A DNA stretch of 64,000 bases from Phycisphaerales bacterium. Lineage in GTDB: Bacteria; Planctomycetota; Phycisphaerae; UBA1845; UTPLA1. The notes below the pieces were generated by a model. The model was not told the origin of the DNA and did no database searches. It was given only the letters and a program-made list of their open reading frames with translations. Made by a program: the position numbers and the translations under genes. Shown here piece by piece: positions 16,613-27,284 of the stretch (its first letter is position 1; each line of letters starts with the position of its first letter). The stretch lies in contig JAKSDK010000668.1 in NCBI GenBank assembly GCA_022360095.1, positions 124,001 to 188,000 of the forward strand. Direction: 5' to 3'.

Positions 16613-17227
16613 TTAGGCATGATAACTAAAGAACTGCGAACCGGAGCCCAACCGCTCGCGAAGCCGATTCACGGCGCGAATTCGCAACAAGTGCACGGCG
16701 CCGCGCGTCTTGCCCATGAAGTCGGCCACTTCGCCGACCGGTTTGCCTTCCAGGAAAACAAGTCTGAGAACCTTGCCGTAATCCGCCGGCAGCTTGTCCA
16801 TTTCGGCTTCCAGCAAAAGACGGGCTTCGTTCCCTGCGGCGTGTCTCGACGGTGTTGCGCCGCCGCCGCTGATCAAATCCTGAAGCCAAACGATGTCGTC
16901 CCCGTTTTCGGGTGCCTGGACCCTTTGACCGGGCTGAGGACGTTTTTCTCGTTCCAATCCCTGGATTGCGTCTCGTAGATTGTTTTCGGCAATACGGCGC
17001 AGCCAATGCGGAAAAGCCCTTACATCACCTTCAAAGCGAGTGATTTGCTCAAACGCCTCGAAATAAGTGACCTGCATGACGTCGTTGACTTCGAGAACGG
17101 ATTGCCACTTGGGATTGATATCCAACCCGTTTCGAATAAGACGACCGTGACGCAACAGCAACTCGCCGAGTGCATTCTTGTCGCCTTCCTTCGCACGACG
17201 AAGGATTTGATCTTCAGCCTCCACCAT
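16613..17227 (-). CDS. ECF-type RNA polymerase sigma factor
   Basis: This 204-residue protein has region 2 at ~10-80 ('LLLRHGRLIRNGL', 'VNDVMQVTYFEAFEQITRFEGD', 'FPHWLRRIAENNLRDAIQ') and region 4 at ~140-195 ('LPADYGKVLRLVFLEGKPVGEVADFMGKTRGAVHLLRIRAVNRLRE' in outline). Membership in the sigma-70 ECF group is clear. It is transcribed just ahead of the FGE-bearing kinase, so the kinase is the likely controller or output partner. No anti-sigma gene is present, which fits phosphorylation-based control known for kinase-linked ECF groups. Confidence 0.9.
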   Translation of the reverse strand: MVEAEDQILRRAKEGDKNALGELLLRHGRLIRNGLDINPKWQSVLEVNDVMQVTYFEAFEQITRFEGDVRAFPHWLRRIAENNLRDAIQGLEREKRPQPGQRVQAPENGDDIVWLQDLISGGGATPSRHAAGNEARLLLEAEMDKLPADYGKVLRLVFLEGKPVGEVADFMGKTRGAVHLLRIRAVNRLRERLGSGSQFFSYHA

Positions 17228-17372
17228 AATCCACCCAAATCGGCTCTCTCATAGTTTACCGCATTTCGGCTTTTGCGGAGAAGTACAATCGATGTCTTCG
17301 ACGATCCGCATTTGGAGCATAGGAGAGTGCCCGGGAAATGGCATGCCGGAGGCTCGAGACACCGATCGGAGT

Positions 17373-19043
17373 CTATTCCCGTTCGGCACGAATCAACAAC
17401 ACGTCGTCAACCGGCGTTTCACCCTGCAGAGCGACGGCGGCGATCATATCCACGACGTCCAGTCCTTCAACAACCCGAGCAAAGACCGTGAAACCGCCGT
17501 TTTGATTATCCAGATTGTTGGAATTGTCGCCCAGATTGAAAAAGAACTCGGAGGTTGCCGAATCCGGATCACCTCCCAGCTTGGCCATGGCGACGGTCGC
17601 CCGAAGGTTACTTCGACTGGGGCTGAATTCGTTTACGATCGGATCCCGAACGCCTTCGGCCGGCACCATTCCCGGCAAGAACCCACCGCCCTGGACGACA
17701 AAATTGGGGACGACCCGATGGAAAATTGTCCCATCGTAAAAATCGTCCTCGACGTATTGCCGGAAATTCGCCGTCGTGATCGGGGCATCGTCAACAAGCT
17801 CCATGACAATGTCCCCCATGCTCGTGGTCAAGCGCACTCTGTTGGGCGTGACGACGCGGAAACCATCCGCCAGACTGGCCGTCGTCGTATCAGGGTTTTC
17901 AACAACGACGTTATAGTCCCCAAGGGCCGCCCCATTCAGATCAAAGGTCGCATCAATGGTCATTTCGTTCCGAACGTTCACGGACGTGGCGGTGATCACG
18001 TCGGCGCCCCGTTCCAATCGGACGGACGCTCCGTTCTGGAAGTTCTCCCCATCGATCGTCACGTTCGTGACGATCGTGTCGACCTCTCCGAAGTCGGGCG
18101 AAATTGAGCGTGCAAAGGGCTCGGTTCCGGTGACATCCACGACTTGTGAGGTCGAAACCAGCGCGCCAAATTCATCGATGACTGACAACACGACCGTATA
18201 GTCGTCGGGCAACGCATAGGTATGGGAGACAATCGCGCCGGTTTCCGGCGGAGAGTTATCCCCGAAATCCCAGGTGAATGTGCTGATGGCGCCATCCGCA
18301 TCCGAACTCCCCGTCCCGTTGAACGTGAACCTTAGCGCGTTGTTGGGATCCTCTTCGAACGTGAAGTTCGCCATCGGCAATGAATTCACGAGCGTAACGA
18401 GTGTAATGCTCGTCCTCAGCCCGGCATCATCGGTCACTGTAAGCCGCACGGGAAAACGTCCGCTACGACTGAACGTGTGTTCGATCGTTCGGCCAAGGCC
18501 TTGTGTTCCATCGCCAAAATCCCACCGAAATTCGACGATGACGCCGTCCGGATCGCGACTGCTGGAGGCAACGAAACGCTTTGTCAACGGGGTCTGCTGT
18601 CCGTTGTCATCCAAGACATCCTCGGCCACAAAGGACGCGATGGGATCGGTATTGGGTCCGACGATATCAATGGGAAGGCTTCCGCTGGTGATCAGTCGCC
18701 CAGCCCGTCCTGTAAGCAGATCCCCCGCAGAAAACAAATGAACTTTGACCTCGAACGTGCCGTCGCGGACAAATTCGTGCGTAACCGTTCGCCCGCTCCT
18801 GACCGGCAAAGAAGTCAGCAGTGTGCCGTCGCCGAACTCCCAGGTAATGCGGTTGGTTTCCGGATAGCTGCGCAAGTCGACTTCGAGTGTGCGCATTCGA
18901 GTGGGCTCAATCGGGCTGTTGGCGATGATGGCCGGTGACTGGCGAAGGTCGAGGACCGCAGGGTCGAATTCGCACCCGTCGCCTGTCATCCCCAACCACA
19001 CCGACATTCCGCCGATCAGGCAGAATATGGTCGCTCGATTCAT
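17373..19043 (-). CDS. Exported PKD/IPT multidomain peptidyl-prolyl isomerase (cyclophilin type)
   Basis: This 556-residue protein is read from the ATG at 19043, which has GGAGG upstream and starts a signal peptide (MNRATIFCLIGGMSVWLGMTGDG). Three PKD-type beta-domains follow, with the repeated 'WxFGDGT/N' core (~50-120, ~140-230, ~235-310). Then comes an IPT/TIG-like domain ('ISPDFGEVDTIVTNVTIDGENFQNGA'). The last ~150 residues are a cyclophilin domain: 'RLTTSMGDIVMELVDDAPITTANF', 'FYDGTIFHRVVPNFVVQGG' and 'SEFFFNLGDN' in outline, including the catalytic-type FHR. It probably assists folding of, or binds, exocytoplasmic polysaccharide-associated proteins. The fusion is unusual, since most cyclophilins are single-domain. 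The cysteine near the signal (DGC) could also make it a lipoprotein. Confidence 0.88.
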   Translation of the reverse strand: MNRATIFCLIGGMSVWLGMTGDGCEFDPAVLDLRQSPAIIANSPIEPTRMRTLEVDLRSYPETNRITWEFGDGTLLTSLPVRSGRTVTHEFVRDGTFEVKVHLFSAGDLLTGRAGRLITSGSLPIDIVGPNTDPIASFVAEDVLDDNGQQTPLTKRFVASSSRDPDGVIVEFRWDFGDGTQGLGRTIEHTFSRSGRFPVRLTVTDDAGLRTSITLVTLVNSLPMANFTFEEDPNNALRFTFNGTGSSDADGAISTFTWDFGDNSPPETGAIVSHTYALPDDYTVVLSVIDEFGALVSTSQVVDVTGTEPFARSISPDFGEVDTIVTNVTIDGENFQNGASVRLERGADVITATSVNVRNEMTIDATFDLNGAALGDYNVVVENPDTTTASLADGFRVVTPNRVRLTTSMGDIVMELVDDAPITTANFRQYVEDDFYDGTIFHRVVPNFVVQGGGFLPGMVPAEGVRDPIVNEFSPSRSNLRATVAMAKLGGDPDSATSEFFFNLGDNSNNLDNQNGGFTVFARVVEGLDVVDMIAAVALQGETPVDDVLLIRAERE

Positions 19044-19282
19044 GAAAGGGGCCCCCTCCTCGTGGGATGCTCCTTCTTCTCGAAGGGTGACAAATCCCGA
19101 TAGGCCTAAACTCAAAATGGTCGCGAGACACCCATTCTACGCATGCGGCGGGCCAAAGTCACCCGTCAGGCAGCGTCCGAAAAGTTCGGCGGACTGGCGT
19201 TCGTAACCGCGTAACCGGCATCGAATCAACATTATCGAACGCAATGCCGCTTCACTCAGGGTTTAACGGAAACGCTTGACCG

Positions 19283-19921
19283 TCAGTCGCCACCCGCCTT
19301 GCTGTTGAGGAGGCGACGAGCCAGCGGCCAAAGCAACAACGGCACGACGGCCCCGATCGTGATCCCGAGCCAAGCTCGATCTTCAAGCCAGCTTCCGAGA
19401 CCGGCAAAGATAAAACCCGACGGGAAGCTGCCGCAGCACAACGCCACGAAAAAATGGGTCGGGCGCATTCTGGCCATTCCGGCCAGACAAGCGATCACCT
19501 CCGGCAGCAACGGCAACGGGCGTGACAATGCGACGGCATAACCGCCGGCGCGGGTGAAGAACGATTCCGCTCGATTCAAATCGTGCTCCCCCACCAGGAA
19601 CAATGCGGCGCGATGTCCTAACAGCCGCGTTGCGCCATAAGCGATCGCCCCCGCAATGACGGACGCCACGCCACTCAGCATTCCGCCGACGATGGGACCG
19701 TAAATGATCCCAAGGGCAGCCATCACACCAGTGGCCGGGATCGGCAATACGAGATCGACCACAATGAGCCCCATCGCCACGGCCCAGGCCCAAGCACCAT
19801 AGTCTCGGAGCCAGATGACCGCCTCGTCACCTTGCCATTTCAAATCGAATCGATCGCCGAAAATAAACCAGGACCCGGCGAACACAAGGACGAGAGCGAG
19901 TATGATCAATAAAAGACGCAC
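19283..19921 (-). CDS. VTT-domain (TVP38/TMEM64, DedA-like) membrane protein
   Basis: This 212-residue protein has an N-terminal helix and four to five more membrane segments. The VTT hallmark is the central 'AALGIIYGPIVGGMLSGVASVIAGAIAYGATRLLG' region (~68-103 in outline), followed by a re-entrant-like 'GGYAVALSRPLPLLPEVIACLAGMARM'. VTT proteins include bacterial DedA and YdjX-type proteins and eukaryotic lipid scramblases. Lipid transport or envelope homeostasis is therefore plausible but not shown. It stands alone on the minus strand and the gene content around it is unrelated. Confidence 0.88.
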   Translation of the reverse strand: MRLLLIILALVLVFAGSWFIFGDRFDLKWQGDEAVIWLRDYGAWAWAVAMGLIVVDLVLPIPATGVMAALGIIYGPIVGGMLSGVASVIAGAIAYGATRLLGHRAALFLVGEHDLNRAESFFTRAGGYAVALSRPLPLLPEVIACLAGMARMRPTHFFVALCCGSFPSGFIFAGLGSWLEDRAWLGITIGAVVPLLLWPLARRLLNSKAGGD

Positions 19922-20246
19922 GTCACGGTTTCTCCATAGACAATCGATTCCGGATTTTAACCAGATCGCGCCGTCGCCATGAACCTGTCCGATAACGACG
20001 ATCCGGGCCGGACCGTTCCACCAAGAACCGCGCCTGATCTTTTCGCCTGTAACATCTTGTTAGCTCCGCACTTGATAACGACAGGATCGTTACAGACCCG
20101 TTACACCTGAAGCATCCAAGTCGTGTTATACTTCGATTGTACGAAGCAGGTACAGCGCTCGTGATCTGCACAAACAAAAAGCACATGTAAAGGACCGCAA
20201 CAAGACGAGAACAGAGTTTGTTCTCATTGAATGAGGAGATTGAACC
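19922..20246. promoter_or_regulatory. Divergent intergenic region with inverted repeats
   Basis: This 325-bp region lies between the minus-strand VTT gene and the plus-strand DUF1573 gene. It contains the inverted repeat CTGTAAC (20047-20053) / GTTACAG (20089-20095), and the short hairpin CTTCG-attgta-CGAAG (20131-20146). A TATACT box (20127-20132) could be a -10 element for the plus-strand gene, but I see no matching -35. GAGGAG lies 9 nt before the DUF1573 start. Confidence 0.4.
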
Positions 20247-21566
20247 ATGAATCGAGTTGGACGGCACCGCGTTGGCACGATGATGATCCTATCCGCGATT
20301 ACTGCCGTGACCTTCCAGTCAGCCATTGCCCGGGGGCAAGAAAAGAAAAACCCGGTGACCAAAGTCCTACAGCCGAAGGCCAAGACAAAGCCTGGGAGAG
20401 CCAAGGAACTGTTGCCTCCAGGCGTAAAGCCGGGAAGACCCGGCGTACCGGAGCCGACGGTCGTCCTCAAGCCCGGCGAAGCTCCCCAGGTCAAATTCGA
20501 TACCCCGGTTTACGATTTTGGGCGTCTCAAGGCAGGCGGCGACGTCCGTCACGACTATTGGTTCACGAACACGGGCACCGGCCCTCTTGAGATTCTGAAG
20601 GTCAAACCATCCTGCGGCTGCACAACGGCCGGCAGCCACGATCGCATTGTTCAGCCCGGCGAGCGGGGCAAGATCCCCATCAAGATGGGTACGGAGAAAT
20701 TCAACGGTCCTGTGAACAAGACAGTGACGGTACACACGAACGCGACCGGCAAAAATGCCAGAATCACCTTGAAAATCCAGGGCAATGTCTGGCAGGTCTT
20801 TGGCGTAACGCCTAATCGGGCCGTCTTCGGTCGGGTGAATGAAGACGACATCGATCAGACCCGCGAGACCAGAATCACGATCACGAACAACACGGAGTCA
20901 CCGGCGAACCTGACGAATATCCGCAGCTCGAATCCGACCTTCAGCGCGAAAGCCAATACGATCCAACCGGGAAAACAATTTGAGTTAGTGGTTTCCGCCG
21001 GAAACACAGCCGTCCCCGGAGCCAACACCGGAGAAATTAAGATTGACACGGGTCACGCGGACAAGCCGACGATCAAGGTGCCGATCTCACTCTACGTCGC
21101 CCCGGCAGTCGATGTGACGCCCGCGAAATTGATGTTGCCCTCCGTCCGATCAAGCAATACGAAGCGAAACCTCTACGTGCGCAACAACTCGAAGGAGCCC
21201 CTCACACTGAGCGATGTTCAAGTCCCGAATCCGGGCTTGAAGGCCACGATTGAGGAAACCCGACCTGGCGGCAAGGCGTACCGCGTTGTCCTGGAGATTC
21301 CGCAAAACTACAAACCTGCCAAGGGTGACAAGATCAGCATAAAAACTTCCAATTCCAAAGTGCCGATGCTGACGGTCCCGATCAAGGACCAGTCCGCGTC
21401 GCGAACCGTTAGGAATCAGAACGGCAAGTACATCGTTCCGAAAAGTCAGGCCCCTTTGGCGACCAAAGCGAGCAAGGATCTGGCCATTGTCAAAAAAGGA
21501 AACAAACCCGCTGCGGCGAAAACGAACAAGGAGCCGGCCAAACCCCAAGGTGCGCCGTCCAACTGA
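20247..21566 (+). CDS. DUF1573 exported protein
   Basis: This 439-residue protein has a signal peptide (MNRVGRHRVGTMMILSAITA...ARG). A Pro/Lys-rich linker precedes the first DUF1573 Ig-like domain (~85-165): 'FDTPVYDFGRLKAGGDVRHDYWFTNTGTGPLEI' in outline, with the conserved 'KPSCGCTTA'. At least two further beta-domains follow, each beginning 'ITITNNTESPANL' or 'RNLYVRNNSKEPLTL'. The final ~40 residues are Lys/Ala-rich. The GAGGAG ribosome-binding site is well spaced. The family is widespread in planctomycetes and Bacteroidetes without a proven role, and a structural envelope function is the common guess. It precedes a rhodanese gene by 86 bp. Confidence 0.85.
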   Translation: MNRVGRHRVGTMMILSAITAVTFQSAIARGQEKKNPVTKVLQPKAKTKPGRAKELLPPGVKPGRPGVPEPTVVLKPGEAPQVKFDTPVYDFGRLKAGGDVRHDYWFTNTGTGPLEILKVKPSCGCTTAGSHDRIVQPGERGKIPIKMGTEKFNGPVNKTVTVHTNATGKNARITLKIQGNVWQVFGVTPNRAVFGRVNEDDIDQTRETRITITNNTESPANLTNIRSSNPTFSAKANTIQPGKQFELVVSAGNTAVPGANTGEIKIDTGHADKPTIKVPISLYVAPAVDVTPAKLMLPSVRSSNTKRNLYVRNNSKEPLTLSDVQVPNPGLKATIEETRPGGKAYRVVLEIPQNYKPAKGDKISIKTSNSKVPMLTVPIKDQSASRTVRNQNGKYIVPKSQAPLATKASKDLAIVKKGNKPAAAKTNKEPAKPQGAPSN

Positions 21567-21652
21567 CCCGATTGGGTGGTGCCTGGAACCGGCTTTTCGA
21601 TATCATGACTGGGCAATCACGCACATGCCGTGATCTTTTGTGAGAATCTCTG

Positions 21653-22186
21653 ATGCGTGCACACCTTATCACTGCTCTTGCGATCGTCGTGGCCAGCGGT
21701 GTCGCCGGCGTGGCGGCCAACAACGTCTGGTACAAGATGGACTGGCTTCGAGAGAAGAAAGGAGTCACGACACCTCCGCCCAAGCCTTCCACGACGGAGA
21801 CGAACGGCCCTTGTGACCCGTCGAAGTCAAAGCCCGGCTTCGTTCTCATCGATTGCGTGCTGGAACACCTTGCCAACGGCACGGCAACGTTCATTGATGC
21901 GCGCGAGTCTCATGATTATGACGAGAGCCGTTTGCTGAGAGCCTATCATCTGCCTTCCAGCGCGATTTATGATAGCATCGAGGGTTTGTACGGCATTGGG
22001 GTCCTGGAGGATCAGATGCTCATCATCTATTGCGGGGGCGGGAACTGCGAAGCCAGCCATAACGTGGCCGACGCATTGCGGAACGACTTCAACTTCACGA
22101 ACGTGTTCATCTATGAGAAAGGATGGGAAGAAGTCGAAGCGTCAGGTCGATTCGGCGAATACATTGAAACAGGAGTCGTGGATTGA
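21653..22186 (+). CDS. Membrane-anchored rhodanese-like protein
   Basis: This 177-residue protein has an N-terminal hydrophobic anchor (~3-25). A rhodanese domain occupies ~60-170: 'ATFIDARESHDYDESRLLRAYHLPSSAI' and the active loop 'IIYCGGGNCEAS' with the sulfur-carrying cysteine. The domain would face the periplasm. Rhodaneses transfer sulfane sulfur or bind phospho-like oxyanions. The stop codon overlaps the TTG start of the next gene (TTGA), so translation is coupled to the MauE/DoxX-like protein. A joint role in exocytoplasmic sulfur or redox handling is inferred from that coupling. Confidence 0.87.
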   Translation: MRAHLITALAIVVASGVAGVAANNVWYKMDWLREKKGVTTPPPKPSTTETNGPCDPSKSKPGFVLIDCVLEHLANGTATFIDARESHDYDESRLLRAYHLPSSAIYDSIEGLYGIGVLEDQMLIIYCGGGNCEASHNVADALRNDFNFTNVFIYEKGWEEVEASGRFGEYIETGVVD

Positions 22187-22743
22187 ACGATCGTCGCTCG
22201 ACATCAGCCATGCGAATCACGAGTCACCTTTGCGCCGTTGTCGTGGCCGCTTTTTTTCTGTACGCGGCCTACGGCAAAATCGGCAGCAACAACACCAGAC
22301 AATTCGCCGTCGAGATCAAGAATTACAAGATCCTGCCGGAGCGCTATGTCAATGTTCCGGCCATCTTTATGCCTTGGCTGGAGATCGTCGCGGCTGCTGC
22401 CCTGATCTTTCCCAGAACGCGGCTGGCGGGAGCCGTCTTGATCAGCGCGATGTTGCTGGTCTTCATCGCCGCCGTCGGCTACTCCGCGCTTTACCTCGGT
22501 CTAGACATAAGTTGCGGCTGCACTGGAAAAGACAGCGGCCAGGCCGGGTGGTCGACCATCGGTCGAAACGTTGCCCTGATCGTCGCGACTCTCCTCTCCG
22601 TCTGGCTCTTTAGGCACAGATTCCCAATCGGCAATTGCCAAAAATGCGGCTACAACCTGACGAGCAACGTTAGCGGTCGATGCCCCGAATGCGGAAACGA
22701 ACAGGAACAGGGCGAGCCGTTGGCGGCTTCCACATCAGCATAA
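22183..22743 (+). CDS. MauE/DoxX-like membrane protein with C-terminal zinc ribbon
   Basis: This 186-residue protein probably starts at TTG (22183), which overlaps the upstream stop by four bases and is preceded by AGGAG at 7 nt. An ATG at 22210 is the alternative. Four membrane helices carry the DoxX/MauE pattern 'FLYAAYGKIGS', 'PWLEIVAAAALIFP' and 'LDISCGCTGKDSG', with a CGC motif that could be redox active. The C-terminus has a zinc ribbon, 'CQKCGYNLTSNVSGRCPECG', the same module as on the membrane protein at 6771-7775. MauE proteins help form disulfides in methylamine dehydrogenase, and relatives work with exported redox proteins. Linkage to the rhodanese supports a redox or sulfur role. 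Confidence 0.82.
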   Translation: MNDRRSTSAMRITSHLCAVVVAAFFLYAAYGKIGSNNTRQFAVEIKNYKILPERYVNVPAIFMPWLEIVAAAALIFPRTRLAGAVLISAMLLVFIAAVGYSALYLGLDISCGCTGKDSGQAGWSTIGRNVALIVATLLSVWLFRHRFPIGNCQKCGYNLTSNVSGRCPECGNEQEQGEPLAASTSA

Positions 22744-22752
22744 CAATCTGCT

Positions 22753-25152
<2,400 letters not shown>

Positions 25153-25433
25153 CTTGGTTTTTCCCGGCCCGTGGGATGCAATCTTTGCTTTTTCCCTCTT
25201 CGGGCCGATTGCAATGGGGCATAAACTAGGGCCCGCGCGGATCTCCCAGGAAAACAAGCCGTCCAGAACAGCGGTCATTCACCCCGGAGTATTTGCCGAT
25301 TGGGTATGTTGGGCACCGTGAAGGGGACGACTATTATCAGACACACCAATCCACCGGAATATGCAAGCGTGGATTGCGGAAAAATTCTCAGTTGATATTG
25401 GACACGCTTTGCTTCGCCAAGAACTGTGAGCGG

Positions 25434-27284
25434 CTAGCATCGGGCGATGAAATCCGCGAGTTTGGCGAGCGAAATCGGCGGTTTTGCCACAACGATGTTG
25501 GCCGGAGCTGACGACGGCACGTCTTTTTCTTTACCGATCAAATACAACGTGGGTAAACTCGTCCCGGCAGTGACGCGTTCAGCCTGCTGGATCGAGAATG
25601 CATCTCCCTTCATCGTCGGCACGGCGATCACCATCCCGCCGTAGCCGCTCAGCTCATCCGCATGGTTTGGAACCTGCTTATGAATTTCAGGACAGGCAAT
25701 CAATTCGAGTGCAGTCCCGAGGGGATCGAGCGTCGAGAACGCTTTATGCCTGCCATACCAGATCTTGACCTTACTCTTCGGAAACGGCGGCTCGTACAGC
25801 TTAGCACTCTCGCCCGATGGCAGTCTGGCCAGATAGGTCGTCAAGGACAGGATTCCGTTCCGAAATCCGGCGGTGTCCATGGGCTTCGGATTCGGATTTC
25901 CGAGCGTGTTGCGACACTCGGTAATCGTCACTGGACCCACCGGGGCATCTTTCGACGGCGCAAGCAAGAGCCCATGTGCGTAATAGTCCGCCAGGCGCAA
26001 CAGGCATGCCATTTTGCTCAGACGCAGGCTCTTGTCGAAGAATCGCTTCTCGCATTCGCAGATGGGATTGATGATCTCAGGCGGCATCCCAAGTTTTGAG
26101 AGGACGTGTGAGATCAATTCGTATCTTGGGAGCCCAAGATACTCCGCTTCAATCACGTGCTTCGGCTTGTCGCCCGTGGCGACCTTACTTAGAACGGCAC
26201 CATATTCTTCGGTAAACAGTTGCCGCACGATGATTTCAGCAAGATCGTGGCAAAGCCCGATGACGTACGCCAGTTCGGACGGCGTGTCGTCTGTGGCAGG
26301 CACGAGATGATCCATGAGTCCGGCAACGGCCAGACAATGTTGCAAACAATGAATGACGTTAAATCCATCCGTGGATTCGATCGGGAACGTTTCAAAGATT
26401 CCGATGCTGGCGGCCAGACTACGTATCGTGCCAAACCCTACATTGCGTACTGCATCTTCTATCGTGGCGATGCGCGCCTTGTTGCTGACGTAGGCTGCCG
26501 AGTTCGCGGCCTGAAGCACGCGCGCGGTGATAATCGGATCGCGTTTCAGCGCCTCTGCAAGATCGGTAGCATCACTGCGGCCCGAGCCGGCAAGCGCGAC
26601 GATCTCGGCCACATTTCCCGCAAGCGTCCTTGTTTCGACGTGGTCATTGACCCGCTCCAGCGTTTCTTCACGTGTCAATCGCCGGGACGTCACCTCTGCT
26701 GCAGGCGCTTTGGCAGGCGGCGTTTCGTTCACGACGGCGGCCGCAACCTTGGAGGACGGCGTTTCGACGCCGCGAGCAGGCGGTATTTCATCAAGAGTTG
26801 ACGTGGCCCCCTGATTGGACGAAGCCTGCTCAACCGTCACAGCGGCACGTTGCTTGCTCTCCGGTTGCCGCTCCTGCCTGCCTTCATTCATGACCATTGG
26901 CACTGAAGGGCGCTGACCGGCGCCGAGACATTTCTGAACTTGAGACAAGAGTTCGTCGAGTGAAAAACTGGATTTGAGCATGTATTTGTTGACGCCCAGT
27001 TCCTCGGCTCTCTTCATGGTGGCAGGGTCCGAGGTCGCCGTCAACATGATCACGGGAATGTCGGCAATGTCAGGATTGTCCCGAATGCACTTCAAACAGG
27101 TCAATCCGTCCATCCCAGGCATCGCGAGGTCCAGAAGAATCAAATCCGGCCGCATATGCATGATGACCTGTAACGCATCCCCGCCGTGCATTTCGGCATC
27201 CACTTCGTATCCTGCGGCGCGCACCGCGGCGGCGATCGGCTCTCGAAATATCGCCGCATCATCCACGACGAGCACTTTTTTCAT
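25434..27284 (-). CDS. Response regulator with REC and HDOD domains
   Basis: This 616-residue protein starts at the ATG at 27284, which overlaps the stop of the histidine kinase gene (ATGA). The receiver domain is at 1-125, with acidic pocket Asp8/Asp9, phospho-acceptor Asp52 ('ILLDLAMPGMDG') and Lys near 'NKYMLKSS'. A long Ala/Pro/Thr-rich linker follows. The HDOD domain spans ~220-430 ('LKRDPIITARVLQAANSAAYVS' in outline, 'VIGLCHDLAEIIVRQLF'). The C-terminal ~150 residues ('FNP..KIWYGRHKAFSTLDPLG') are unrecognised. HDOD regulators act through protein contacts and not by DNA binding. The overlap makes the upstream kinase its likely partner. Confidence 0.9.
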   Translation of the reverse strand: MKKVLVVDDAAIFREPIAAAVRAAGYEVDAEMHGGDALQVIMHMRPDLILLDLAMPGMDGLTCLKCIRDNPDIADIPVIMLTATSDPATMKRAEELGVNKYMLKSSFSLDELLSQVQKCLGAGQRPSVPMVMNEGRQERQPESKQRAAVTVEQASSNQGATSTLDEIPPARGVETPSSKVAAAVVNETPPAKAPAAEVTSRRLTREETLERVNDHVETRTLAGNVAEIVALAGSGRSDATDLAEALKRDPIITARVLQAANSAAYVSNKARIATIEDAVRNVGFGTIRSLAASIGIFETFPIESTDGFNVIHCLQHCLAVAGLMDHLVPATDDTPSELAYVIGLCHDLAEIIVRQLFTEEYGAVLSKVATGDKPKHVIEAEYLGLPRYELISHVLSKLGMPPEIINPICECEKRFFDKSLRLSKMACLLRLADYYAHGLLLAPSKDAPVGPVTITECRNTLGNPNPKPMDTAGFRNGILSLTTYLARLPSGESAKLYEPPFPKSKVKIWYGRHKAFSTLDPLGTALELIACPEIHKQVPNHADELSGYGGMVIAVPTMKGDAFSIQQAERVTAGTSLPTLYLIGKEKDVPSSAPANIVVAKPPISLAKLADFIARC

